Source: Sabethes cyaneus (Eukaryota; Arthropoda; Insecta; Diptera; Culicidae). Taken from it: a stretch of DNA of 64,000 nucleotides. The stretch lies in assembly GCF_943734655.1 (NCBI RefSeq), contig NC_071354.1, forward strand, positions 46,441,044-46,505,043. Direction: 5' to 3'. The notes below the pieces were generated by a model. It was given only the letters and a program-made list of their open reading frames with translations. It searched no databases and was not told where the DNA came from. Below are positions 44,151-56,016 of this stretch, piece after piece (the first letter of the stretch is position 1; every line of letters starts with the position of its first letter). The position numbers and the translations under genes are program-made.

Positions 44151-46897
44151 GCTCCAAAAACTTCAGTGAATCGGGTGGTATTTTTGTGATAAGTGATAAC
44201 AGATTCGACATCGTACGATTACTCGATTTTCCGGCTAAAACATTCTTCAGAAAGCTCGGGTGCCCCACCCTCGATTTGTGTCTGGGCCCGCAAGTGGCCG
44301 TGGTCCGTCGCCATCTATTTTTTGTGACGACAGTAAATTCGTTACAATAAACATACCGTTTTCTCCCTATTTAGCTCCAAGTGGTGGTTCCCACCGTCGA
44401 AAAATTTCTTATTATGTTTCCTTAACAAACAAATTTAATTTTTAATGTTATAAACGGACAAAAATACTTACCTCGCGCCAAACAAATTAAGACCTACTGT
44501 AATGATTACGCCAAAAAATTTGATGACGTTGGCACAATTTTCATGTTTCTATTCTTCGAGGTACTTCAAAGTGGGTGACAAAATTCTTTATCTCGAAACC
44601 CCAGAGAATCGCTCGAAACGTTCCCGTTGACAAATTTGTACCATTTTTCTAAACCATGAATACAATTGCAAAACTGCAAACTAAACAAACACACATCTCA
44701 CGAAGCCAACCGTCATCGTTTGTCGTCGAAAAACAGACAGACCATCAAATTGTTCCGAACGTCAACCCAACGTTAACGGGCGGAACCGCACACTGGAAAA
44801 AGTTTCCTTAGAATTACATATGCACACCTTTCAACTTCCTGTTGGCACTTCACTTGCCAGCTGCTGCAGGTCGCGTTTGGGATGAAGCAGTGTACATAAC
44901 AGACTGGTTTAGCTTTTACGCTTGTGTGTCTGAATGTATGTGCGCGTGTTTGTGAATGCGGGTTTGTGTGCGAATGCGAATTTAAGCTGCCAACCTGCGA
45001 GGCAAAACGTGTCAACGAGCCACAGAGCATTTACGTGAAGATTTGTTTGTTTACGCTTCTGCTGCTGCTGAATTCTTTGCCCGGCAGAGCAGTCTTGCTG
45101 CTCCGGCTGCTGCTAATTTGGGTGCCAACCTCCGCCAGGAACGACGGGCGTCGGAAGAACGTTTTGGAATCCCCCACGGCTTCCACATTTTATTTCACAA
45201 AGCTTCAATTTACATTCCCAATTCTCCCGAGCGTGCAGAATTCCGTTGGCTGTGCGGTGTGCATGCCCGGTTTGCCGCTCATGGGATAATCTTCTTTTGC
45301 CGCAACTTTTTTTCCCCCTAGCGGAACAGTTGAAGTAGGTTGAAAACAGAATTCTGCTTTTTTTTGGAATGTACGTAGTACATAGCCGAGTGCCATAATT
45401 TGGGATGCCGGCCGAAAAATCGAGAGAACCAAAGACCTATTTTGCATTGCTTCCGGATTTTAAGTTGCATGCGGATGCAGAACGAACAATTACCGAAAAC
45501 TTTTTGACAAATCAAAGGCCATTGTTCGGAAACTTTCAACCGGAAGTTTGGTTCGCCAGTGGAGCTTATTTTATTTCCCACCGCCTAAGCACGGGGATTT
45601 GCGGTTGCTTTTCAACTGCGGTTGGCTTGCACGGTGGGTCTACCTGTATATGTGTAGGTGTATAATATGTCCGTGTGAGCCGTCTCATGGAGAAGACACC
45701 GGCAAATCTGGTTGTAGCTTTCTGGTCGGTTGGATTTTAAGTTTAGACTCGGCTTGCCTCATCACAGCATCCGAGCAGCAGTGGTGTCACCAGGGCAGAT
45801 GATTTGTCTAATTATGGAACCATCTGTCGGCCGCTGTCGGCCGAATTATGCGCGGACATTATTTCCCCCGCTTCGCGGAGGACTTGCAAAATTTTGCTAA
45901 ATTCCTAGAACTAATTTGAACAAAGTTCCCATTCCGGGAGTCGACTTGTAACATCCCTGCTAAACTTTTTCCGCTCGCTTTAATTGAGTGAATGATACGA
46001 CGAAACAGAATTTTCTGAAGTGTGCATGCGGGCCAGGTCCCGCGACGGACGGTCGGTCGGTCGGTCGGTGGGCATCCGCGCGTTTATTCCACAGGCACCG
46101 GCTTTTAGGCAGTGAACGCGTGCTGATGATGGCATACCTGAAAAGCGACACAAAGGAGAGAAAGAGGCAAAATCAGTTAGATAGCAGCAGAGCAAAAAGG
46201 AATCCTAAGGAAGAAAACTCATTAGCATAGATGTTATCAGGATGAATGCGAAATGAAGTAATGAAAGCGAAATTTAATCCTTTTTTATGTTATTAGGCTG
46301 TGCTTCCTACCCAGTAGTGAAAGGTGGTTTATTAGTGCCTTCGCCGTTCGTTCGTTTGCTCGCGCAAAGCAAAGCAAAGCTGTACGGTGGCGACCGGCGG
46401 CGGTGGCCACTGCATGGTGCCGGGACGGTCGGCTTGTGCCATTTCTGGCTTGATTGTGCTTTTATATTCCCACAGAAACCTATGAAAGCCAGAGTGCTTC
46501 CTTTATATTATTGCGTTCCGGGTTTTGATCGATAATGGCTTCCGCTTGGGTTTCTGCACTTGGCTCGACTCGCAGCACTTTGCCTGGTAGGTACCTACTC
46601 CAGTTCTACCATACGGTAGAGTCAAATTCTACTACGAGTTAATTCGTTATGATTTGGATTATCATAATAATTAAATGTCTATCAGTATCTCGATTGAATA
46701 TGATAATCGAAAAATAAAGACTACGCTAATTAAGGCACTGTGTTTTTACAAACGAAGTTAAATCATGTGTCTGTTAATGTATACAATTTTTGATTCAGCA
46801 TATATGATTGTTGACTATGTTTAGTTTCGTGGCTTTCTTTTATTAAAATTTCAATTTAATTCAGTTAACAGCTTTCGCCGACAGATCACACAATTAA
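44151..46897. other. no recognised gene
   Basis: Host-like sequence of mixed composition. Overlapping frames (for example plus 44924-45289 and 45043-45321) have no recognised motif. 46047-46068 is a short (GGTC)n. Nothing supports a gene call. Confidence 0.35.
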
Positions 46898-47155
46898 TTA
46901 AGATATATCATGACTTAGAACTAGTTCCCCTTCTACTAACAACAATTTCTTTCCTGAAATACTTGTGAAGATGCGGAAGTTTCCCTGGTCTTTAATAGCA
47001 ACAAACACTGGACTAACATTCCTTCCCATACCACCAGAACCCGCATTCGGACGTGGCCGGCGTCGGTATTGATCAGCCCGCAAAGATTTGATAAGATTGC
47101 ACGATGAGGAATAGTTTGCATCCCCAGGTATGCTTTTCCAACAATCATTTTGCAA
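46898..47155 (-). other. unrecognised reading frame of 85 codons
   Basis: A minus frame with a fairly balanced composition, including NAGSGGMGRNVSPVFVAIKD followed by FRIFTS, that reads more like protein than its neighbours. A second minus frame (46936-47175) overlaps it. I recognise no family, and there is no ribosome-start or splice evidence. It could be a fragment of a decayed gene. Confidence 0.2.
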
Positions 47156-48480
47156 TTTTCATCGATCATGGTCAATAACGGAGTTGCAGCACACGGGCGG
47201 TTTATTATTTGAAAAATTGCAATGAAATCATTGCGAATTCGTATTTCAACAACAATGCGCTACATGCCATACAACACGCATCACAACTGTTGCGAGGCCG
47301 ATTTGAAGGAAGGGTCACAGTGATAAAAAACTCCAAAAGAAAAGTGGGAACAGATATGTTCTATCCCATGAAAATTTTTTGAAGTTTGCTGGTTTGTTAA
47401 TTAGTTTGTTTGTTTTCAATTTCCTGGTAGTGAAATAACATATTTACTTAAACCTATCTAATGAATCACAACCCTGTTTAACTAATTAATCTAATCACGA
47501 TTCCGAACGAACTGTTACTGAGCCGAACATGAAAGAGATCTCCGAACAAAAAGTGCGGCAGGATCTGCAATTTGAATAATTTCATCCTGGTTTGTACCGG
47601 GGCAGCAGAGAGCCAGGTCTATAGGGGTTGTAGGCTCGCATAATTTCCCACACAATTGGGTGAAAACTGGGTAATTTTTCAAAGATGGTGTTTTCGGAGA
47701 AGTTTAATAATAAAATATAGCGCATCTTTGTGCACTATTAGGGGGACCGTAAATTCACCTATTAGGGTGGTACGAACTTTTGTTTTTTCAAATAAAATCA
47801 AAAAAAAATTTTCTTCAAAAAGTTGCAAAACATACTAAAATAAGCAACTTTGCTGAATACATTAACTATCTATCTCTTATCGGAATGCGAAATATAATGA
47901 TGTGTTAAAAGCGATCAATTATGCTCACTAACTTTGCACACGATATTTTTACTGCTTCCGAGAGTTATTCTGTATGCTAAAATACACATTTTCACTGAAG
48001 ACTGTTTGTCGCTAGGACACATATTTAATAAGCTATTCAATTTCGGGCAGCTTCGCACAAACCAGACAACCATTTCCATCAGGAGATCTCCAAAGGAATC
48101 TCAAAAAAATCAAGAAAAAAAATGTGTTATTTTTTGGTAAATTTTTTTTTTAGTTCGTTAAGCGAAAGAGATAGAGAGTTACAGTATTTAACAAAGTTGC
48201 TTATTTTAATGTGTTCTATAACTTTGCTGAAGACACCATATCTTTTTGAACGCATCAAAATAAACAAAAATTTGTATCACCTTAACCGTTATGTGTTCGA
48301 CAGGGTACCCGGGTACCTTTTCTGCTTTCAAAGTACGAAATTCTTAAGTTTTCTTTGATCAAGGATACTGAAACTCTGTGACATCTAAGAACTAGTTAAA
48401 TTGCAACTTTTCATAAATTAAGTTTTCATGTAGCATTTAAGGGGGTGGAATGGGGGGGCTTCGAATTTTTTTACCCCTTA

Positions 48481-50551
48481 AGTGCTCGACAAGGGTACCC
48501 GGGTACCCACAAATTTAAACGCTTGTAACTTTGGAAATTTTTGACCGATTCGGACACTTTTACCACCAAAAGATTCAGGAACTTATCCACTTCCAGTGTG
48601 GTTATAACAGAGCCGGAAGTGGTTCATCTGGTTCCCGGAAAACCGGCACTCCGAGGATGTGTTCCGGAATTAAAGTACTTTTTATATTTTTGGATGTAAT
48701 TATAGTAATATGGGTGTCCAAAGTTCTTCCAATTACTCCGAAAGGTCATTCTTCATTGTTTTAAAACAATACAATGATATATCCTCGGAATGGCCATTCT
48801 GCGACAAGTGCCCGTGGGACCTCCTGTGGCCATAAAACTGTTTGGTTTGCAACACTGGCAATATGGGTGTCTAAATTCATGAAATTACTCCAGAAGGTCA
48901 TTTTTCATTATTTTGATTCTATCTGATGATTTTGCCACGGCATGGCCATTTCGGAACATATTCCCGTGGGGCTTCACAATTGTCCAAAACCAAAAATATG
49001 TGCGCATTAGAATTTTGAGTGGGAAAACTTGATTTTAGGTTGATGGAACCTTTGGAAGAGTTTCTTGAAATTAAAAGTTCTATCGTATGGTGAAATTCAA
49101 ATTTTGAATAATCCCTCTAAAAGTGAAATAAAAAATTTATTTTTCTGCAGCTTCAATATAACACATTGATGAGTTCTGCAAAGTTTTAGACCATATTATT
49201 ACAAGAAATTTTGCTGAAGACCGTAACCTTCTATCTCTTCAGCGAAGATAGAAAAATCCTATTTCTTAGATGTGAATCGTCAAAATCAGTTTTTCTATTT
49301 TAGCTTTTTTTGTAGTTGTTGTATGACTTTTTCAGGTTTTATTAAGTTGTACAAATAGTAAAAATACACAACTTTGCCGAATGTAGTATACCTCTATCTT
49401 TGCTTGTTTAGGAGCTGTAAAACTTTTGTTATAATAAATACCCTAATTCTGACCCCGAATTACTCAACTATGCGCAAACAGATACACATTACATTACATG
49501 AATCTGAAACTAAATAAAAAACTACAAAAAGTCAGTTTCATTTGTATCCGTCTGCGCATAGTCGCGTAATTGGGGATCAAAATTAGGGTATTTTTTATAT
49601 CAAAAGTTTTACAGTTCCTAAACAAGCAAAGGTAGAGGTATACTACATTTGGCAAAGTTGTGTATCTTTGCTATTTGCACAACTTTATAAAACTTGAAAA
49701 AGTCATACAACAACTACAAAAAAAAAACTAAAATAGAAAAACTGATTTTGACGATTCACATCTAAGAAACAGGATTTTTCTATCTTCGCTGAAGATATAG
49801 AAGGTTTCGGTCTTCAGCAAAATTTCTTGTAATAATATGGTCTAAAACTTTGCGGAACTCATCAATGTGTTATATTGAAGCTGCAGAAAAATAAATTTTT
49901 TATTTCACTTTTAGGGGGATTATTCAAAATTTGAATTTCACCATACGATAGAACTTTTAATTTCAAGAAACTCTTCCAAAGGTTCCATCAACCTAAAATC
50001 AAGTTTTCCCACTCAAAACTCTAATGCGCACATATTTTTGGTTTTGGACAACTGTGAAGCCCCACGGGAATATGTTCCGGAATGGCCATGCCGTGGCAAA
50101 ATCATCAGATAGAATCAAAATAATGAAAAATTACCGTCTGGAGTAATTTCATGAATTTAGACACCCATATTGCGAGTGTTGCAAACCAAACAGTTTTATG
50201 GCCACAGGAGGTCCCACGGGAACTTGTCGCAGAATGGCCATTCCGAGGATATATCATTGTATTGTTTTAAAACAATGAAGAATGACCTTTCGGAGTAATT
50301 GGAAGAACTTTGGACACCCATATTACTATAATTACATCCAAAAATATAAAAAGTGCTTTAATTCCGGAACACATCCTCGGAGTGCCGGTTTTCCGGGAAC
50401 CAGATGAACCACTTCCGGCTCTGTTATAACCACTCTGGAAGTGGATAAGTTCCTGAATCTTTTGGTGGTAAAAGTGTCCGAATCGGTCAAAAATTTCCAA
50501 AGTTACAAGCGTTTCAATTTGTGGGTACCCGGGTACCCTTGTCGAGCACTT
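48481..50551. repeat. large palindrome, about 1 kb arms, 50-bp spacer
   Basis: The left arm (48481-49487) and right arm (49537-50551) are inverted copies with high identity, starting at GTGCTCGACAAGGGTACCCG and meeting near 49512. The outer ends carry GGGTACCCGGGTACCC, itself a palindrome. Beyond the arms a further inverted pair TAACCGTTATGTGTTCGAC (about 48283 and 50569) shows that the right side has lost about 170 bp. Identical 77-110 codon frames occur on each arm and are not genes. Confidence 0.85.
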
Positions 50552-51090
50552 AAAGGTGCTTTTTTTTGTCGAACACATAACGGTTAATGAAACCACCAAA
50601 ATTACAATAGTTTGCTATAACGCAAAAATGAGTTATTTTTGAGGCATAGTGTCTTTGTAGAAGTTTAATAATAAAATATAGTGCATCTTTCTGCACTATT
50701 AGAGTGACCATGAACTATCTATTTCTTACCGGTTGCAAAATATATTGATGTGCCAAAAAGGAGCACTTCAAAATCAATTATGCTCAATAATTATGCACAC
50801 GATTTTTTTTATTGCTTTCAAATGCTCCACAAAGTTATTCAGTATGCTAAAATACACATTTTCTCGGAAGGCTGTTTTTCACAAAGATGCATATTTAATG
50901 AGTTATAAAAATTTTTAACAAAAAATAACACATTTTTCAATTGATTTTTCTGAGATTCCTTTGGAGATCTACTGATGAAAATATTTTTTTTACAGATAAA
51001 ATATAGTATTTTCACCTAATGGTTATCTGGTTTGTGCAAAGCTACCCGAAACTGGAAAAAAAATTTGACTATTGCAAAATTTTTTTTCAT

Positions 51091-51541
51091 TTAGGTCATT
51101 ACAAATATTTTATAAAGTTTTTGTCCTTCCGGTGTTGGGTCACTGAAGGGAGATTTTTTTAATCGAGCAAAATAAAAATTTAGATTTTAGGCATTTTTAT
51201 TTAAAGTTTGAACGTGAAAACCAAATCTATTCTTGCTTTTAAAATATACGTTATTATTTTCCATGCAAAAACCTACGAAAAAAGACAAAAGCAAAAGAAA
51301 CATTTTTCAGCCGATTTTCGGAAATTTCGTTGTTCGAATTTTCATTTTTGTTTCGTGCTAGAAGCATTAACTCAACTCGTACACTCAATTTTCGAGTTTT
51401 TCAGACTGTAGAACCCGCAGACAATTGATTTTATGAAAAAAAAAATTAACTCATACAAATTATTTTTTTTGCCCCCCGATTTTTCAAGCCAATTTCCAAG
51501 GGGGGGTGACAAAACTTTTGAAATTATTTGCAATGGCCTTA
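51091..51541. mobile_element. MITE with GGYCATTRCAAAT inverted ends, copy B
   Basis: The left end is TTAGGTCATTACAAATATTT; the right end reversed is TAAGGCCATTGCAAATAATT. It is an inverted, diverged copy of 17551-17933 (shared CCTTCCGGTG, CATGCAAAAACCTACG and GGGGGGTGACAAAA words). No coding capacity. Confidence 0.7.
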
Positions 51542-51944
51542 TTTTATATTTTATTAAATATGCGTCCTAGCGACAAACAGTCTTCAGTGAAAATGTGTAT
51601 TTTAGCATACTGAATAACTTTGTAGAACACACGAAAGCAGAAAAAAAAACCTGGGGAAAATTATTGAGCATAATTGATTTTTAAGCGCACCTTTTTAACA
51701 CATCATTGAATTTCGCAACCGGTAACAGATAGATAGTTAATGTATTCAGCAAAGTTACTTATTTTAGTATGTTCTGTAACTTTTTGAAGAATCTTTTTTA
51801 ATTATTTAAAAAAATAAAAGTTTGTATCACCCTAATAGGTGAATTCATGGTCACCCTAATAGAGCAGAAAGATGCGCTCTATTTTATTATTAAACTTCTC
51901 CGAAGACTCTCCGAAGAAAAATTACGCATTTTTTACCCAATTGC

Positions 51945-52339
51945 TAATGTTTGCGTTTTTTTAAATTCGACCACTGTGCGTCCCACTGAAGATCATTTCA
52001 AGAGAAAAAACCTAGAGAGTTCACACTTTCTGATCGTTGGATATTTTTTCCATTCATCATGATGCACCTAGTCGGTGACGCTGATCCATTCACTCGATCT
52101 ATCGCTCTATTATAAGTATACCCAGTGTGAACTGGAAGTGTGCCGTAAATACTTAAGATAGAGCAATACTTAGTTCAGCTATCTTTTGGAATATAATAAA
52201 CTCTATAAATGTCCCATACATAATATTTTCGAATTTTGCTTGGCTGAGGTGTTACAGTTTAATAAACAAAATTGGTGCAAGACTAAGTGCAAGACAGCCC
52301 TGGTCGTGACTACTCTGAAATTCTTTCTGGGTCCGCATT
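51945..52339. other. no recognised feature
   Basis: AT-rich sequence with no clear frame or repeat. The phrase GATAGAGCAATA with GTAAATACTTA-like context occurs at 52141-52170 and again at about 52752-52775, a short dispersed repeat. Confidence 0.4.
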
Positions 52340-52610
52340 TTTAATCCTGGTTGTTTCTAGTGAGAAAGAACGAAGATATCCGATATATAATTGAACGTAA
52401 TCCGCGTACATCTAGATAGAACAAATGATAGATAGAAGATTTGGATAGAAGATCGTTTATGTAGCAGCAGAAAAGTATCGGTCCATGAACTGAGCCTTGG
52501 GGAACAGTAGATGTCGACTTGGCACAGTTAAAGCAACGATCACCATTTAAAACTGTTTGCTTTCTGCTATAAACGTGTGCAATGTGGCTTGGTGAACGAC
52601 TGGGTAATGC
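52340..52610 (-). pseudogene. LINE reverse transcriptase relic, CR1/Jockey type
   Basis: The minus-strand translation gives STSTVPQGSVHGPILFCCY, then INDLL, the conserved PQGS-x-x-GP-x-LF block of non-LTR reverse transcriptases, preceded by RKQTVLNGDRC. After a one-base shift YADYVQLYIG appears, where catalytic YADD should be (Asp to Tyr). It is a dead fragment. It differs from the LINE at 54829 in wording, so it is a second family. Confidence 0.8.
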
Positions 52611-53301
52611 GTAATTTCGGTGCCTCGGGTACCTGCTGGCAAACTTGTCTTCCTCTTTGTGCTCCGATTTTACTTATTTTTACTTATTGGCCCGTACCGC
52701 CTCTGCCAAGCTAAATTTGAAGAAGTTATGTATGGTTCATCTAGGAGTGCACCGTAAATACTTCAGATAGAGCAATATTTAGTTTAGAAACCCGGTGGAA
52801 ACTGAGGTCGTATACCGGCTCTGGCAGGGAAGGAGTCATGGGAGGCACAGAACAGAAGGCGGATGCTGAGTGTAGTAACAAGACATTGCCTTGTTAGTCT
52901 TAAACGTGTGTTTTCATATCAGGGGCGGCTCTTGATGGCTTGACGATTTTCTAATCAGTTGCGTGATTTTACTCTACATTAGGAGCGGCTAACGACAGCG
53001 TTTGATCCGTGGCGGGGGACCGAATTAAGAAAACTATTGACTCGGCACTAAATCCAAGATGACAGCCCCATCATGAAACTGGGTAGCGTGGCCATAGTAA
53101 GGTAATCTACCTTAAGCATATAAGAAAATAAGGATATGGAAAGGCAGGGCCCAATTTTACCAAAGCGGTGGAGCGTCCAACGAGCTGCATACCATCGACG
53201 TCACAGGAAGCAAAAAGAATTTCCCAATTCACTGTTGATAGGTGCTCAAGTAAAGCAGTAAAATTAATCTTGCGATAATTTGGCATTCGCTCAACATATA
53301 T
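52611..53301. other. repeat-like sequence, possible 5' part of a LINE
   Basis: No gene recognised. Directly before the hAT-type insertion, the frame ending at 53309 could be the decayed upstream part of the LINE continued at 54829, but stops interrupt it within about 40 bases, so this is only a possibility. Confidence 0.3.
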
Positions 53302-53309
53302 GTAGCAAC

Positions 53310-54820
53310 TAGAGATGGTCGGGTTTCATATTTCCCATGCCCGAACCCGACCCGAGCCCGAAAATTTTTTTGCTGTCAAACCCGGACCCGACCCGAACCC
53401 GAATTTTTATTTTCTGTCAAACCCGAGCCCGACCCGAACCCGAAATTTTATTTTCAGTCAAACCCGAACCCGACCCGAACCCGGATTTATTTTTTTCGCT
53501 AAGCCCGAACCCGACTTGAACCCGAATTTTTTTTTCTGCTAAACCAAAACCCGGTTTGAACCCGAATTTTTATATTATGTTAAATTTGATCCCGCCCTGA
53601 ACTTGAAATTTATATTAATTTTTATAAAACTCACACCTCGATTTAAATCTCGGAAGTTTTCTTTTCGTATTCTATATAACGTTCGAGCTCTAATATTCAT
53701 TTGAAATTATAGGTTTTTATCACCCTTCTATTTCTTTTGGAACTGAATTGAAAATTCTAAAAAATTAAAGTATACACTAGAATCGTTTCTTTTACTTTTC
53801 GCGGGAATATCTCTTAAGTTTTCTGTGAAACCTGTAAAAAGCGAAAAGAAAAATTTACATGAAATATTATTTTGAAATACTTGGATCTTGTTTCATTATG
53901 TACACCGGTATCTAATAGCCGAAAGCTAGTTCTTAGTCTAAAGCACTAGCACCCTAGTTTAAAGGTAGCAAACATAAAAGGGATTGATTTTAACACTAAA
54001 CATATCGACTTCACTCTACAAATATTCGCGAGAAGACCAGAAATCCCGCGATCCCCCTTCCCGGCAGAGCTGCCATAAATACAGATATTTGTGCATGCAT
54101 AAATTTGGGACTACCGTTTTCTCCGGAGTATTTTATTTTCTCGATCTAATTTTTAAAAAACATAAATAGTTTATAAAGTTCTTTAAAATTCAGGAACATT
54201 AGTTAGAGCCAGAAATCACAGCTACTGAAATAATTGATGGGTCCCAAATTTATGCATGCACAAATATCTGTATTTGTGGCAGCTCTGCTTCATGGTATGT
54301 TCAGTGTTCCTGAACAGTTCAGACAACTAAACTTACAACTATTCCGAGGCACGAAACTTTTTGGAAATCGGAGTAGAAACCAATAATTTATGATAGCCGA
54401 CAATTTTAGTCTTCTGTCAGTCCACCCTATCACTAGTTTGGGCGCAGTTATGACATGATCCAACTAACGAATTCTGGTGAATTCTGGAATATATAACTTT
54501 TGGTCTAAACTCGATCTAAAACTGAAAACACTAAACCGTCTAAAATGCAACCAGTCCAGTGTAGCTGATATCTGAGTCATGCTAAATATCATTAAAGTGG
54601 AGATGGTTCGGTTTCTCATTACCCAAACCCGAAACCCGGACTTATTTTTTTCGCTAAGCCCGAACCCGACCCGAACCCGAATATTTTTTTTTGGCCAAAC
54701 CCGAACCCGACCCGAACCCGACACCTGGTAAAAGTGTCAAACCCGAACCCGACCCGAACCCGACGGGTTCGGGTTTTTTTCGGGTTTCGGGTCTGAAAAC
54801 CCGAGACCCGACCATCTCTA
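53310..54820. mobile_element. hAT-type non-autonomous element, 1511 bp
   Basis: The inverted ends TAGAGATGGTCGGG and CCCGACCATCTCTA are flanked by an exact 8-bp duplication GTAGCAAC (53302-53309 and 54821-54828). Eight-base duplications and YAGAG-type ends mark the hAT superfamily. Near the left end there are about seven direct units of about 41 bp, each CCCGAACCCGACCCGAACCC plus a T-rich part, decaying inward; three or four units in the same direction lie near the right end. No transposase is present. Pro-Glu-Pro-Asp frames (53315-53542) come from the units. A further MITE is nested at 54065-54287. Confidence 0.88.
54065..54287. mobile_element. hAT-type MITE nested in the larger element
   Basis: 223 bp with 47-bp inverted ends beginning CAGAGCTGCCAYAAATACAG, one mismatch apart. 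Flanked by CTTCCCGG and CTTCATGG, a plausible 8-bp duplication with two changes. The interior is AT-rich, without coding capacity. Confidence 0.8.
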
Positions 54821-54828
54821 GTAGCAAC

Positions 54829-55625
54829 GAAGAGGGAAACCTGGTCACAAACGAGTACGAGGTGGTCGACCGGTGGAAACAGTTCTTCGATGGGTATCTT
54901 GACAGAAGTTGACCTAGGAGTGCCCACAAACGATAACAGTGTGCCGGCTCCAGCACTCGAAAAGATCTGGCAAGGAATCGGTCAACTGGAGAATAATGGA
55001 GTCGCCGGAAAGTACCGACTTCCGGCAGAACTCTATAAAAATAGCAAAGAACCACTAGCAACCACGGCACTTGTTTGGATAATTTCAAGGATTTTAGGAA
55101 GAAAGAAACCACCGGAGGAATGGATAGCAGGCGTGGTCAGTCCCATCTTCAGAAAGGGCGATCGGTTCGATTGCAGTAATTATTACGTCGTGGGCTCAAA
55201 TTTTCATTCTCCAACAAATTCTCCAATAGTGTCGAGAGCACAAACTGCTCACGCATAATATTTTCGGGGATTTCACGGCAGCATATGATACAGTCGAGCA
55301 CGAATAGCTATCGCAAATAATACACGGGGACGGTTTTCCGGACAAACTGACGCGGCTGATTAAAGTTCCTCTGGAGCGAGCGATGTGCTTCGTGCGTTTT
55401 TCGAAGGTACTGTCAAGTTCCTTCGAATCGCGCAGCTGATTCCGGCAAGGGAATGGATTGTCCTGTATGCTGTTCAACATCGCTATTGACTTGTCATCCA
55501 TCGAGCGGGCATCGAAACAATATGAACGATCTTCAGCAAGACTAGCCAACTCCTGGCCTTCGCAGATGACCTTGACATTAATACTGGAAACCTTGGGATG
55601 GCGCAGACAATCTGCCTACTTTTCC
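54829..55625 (+). pseudogene. LINE reverse transcriptase relic (fragment 2)
   Basis: Starts with SSNEEGNLVTNEYEVVDRW, then VPAPALEKIWQGIGQLENN, LPAELYK, PPEEWIAGVVSPIFRKGD and DCSNYY (fingers), then after a deletion FTAAYDTVEHE, DGFPDKLTRLIK, SSFESRS, NGLSCMLFNIAID (palm), and FADDLDINTG, the catalytic FADD. At least two frame changes and several stops break it. Same family as 3264-3577 and 38325-38410. The hAT-type element ends at the first codons of this fragment, so it probably inserted into the LINE. Confidence 0.85.
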
Positions 55626-55914
55626 CTCCGCAGGATACTCCATAATAAGAATGTATTCAATTTGCTGCAGGGGGACTTATAATATTCCTATTACTGTTCA
55701 GTGCAAAATGCATTTCAAGAAACAGTTTTTTAGCATGCAAATTTTATTGTGTAATTTCCTTTGAAAATCTGCAAATAGTGTCTTTCTGAACCTAATATTT
55801 CCGGAAATATAAGCAAAATAAAATAAGTGGGTTTGACAAAAACGGGTATTTTCCCTCAAAATGGAGGGGCTCCCATTAATCGAGGAAATATCCAACCGGC
55901 ACCAAATTTTGGAT
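55626..55914. other. no recognised feature
   Basis: Short AT-rich stretch without a gene or repeat I can define. Confidence 0.4.
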
Positions 55915-56016
55915 TTTTACTTTCTGACCGAAAACAGACAATCTGGCAAAGCTTGGTTCAAATCCATTAAGGTCGATTACACGTTTCAACTTTTTCTCGG
56001 TCACTTGATGTGGAAT
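55915..56016. repeat. dispersed repeat fragment, copy 2
   Basis: Diverged copy of positions 1-110, with TTTTTCTCGGTCACTTGA at about 55991-56008 and ACAATCTGGCAAAGC upstream. Confidence 0.6.

Larger units (their letters stand above)
47652..51944. mobile_element. complex nested inverted-repeat element, 4.3 kb
   Basis: The outer ends are inverted: CAATTGGGT at about 47654 and ACCCAATTG at about 51936, followed by CGGAGAAGTTTAATAATAAA (about 47694) against TTTATTATTAAACTTCTCCG (about 51884-51903). A third, direct copy of the outer unit begins at about 50653 (GTAGAAGTTTAATAATAAAA). The middle is a palindrome (separate entry). A MITE (51091-51541) is nested in the right part. No transposase is recognised; frames are short. 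The target duplication was not found, so the limits are approximate. Confidence 0.6.

Noticed and set aside
53315..53542. Pro-Glu-Pro-Asp repeat protein
   Set aside because: Encoded by the CCCGAACCCGACCCGA subterminal units of the hAT-type element; breaks down as the units decay.
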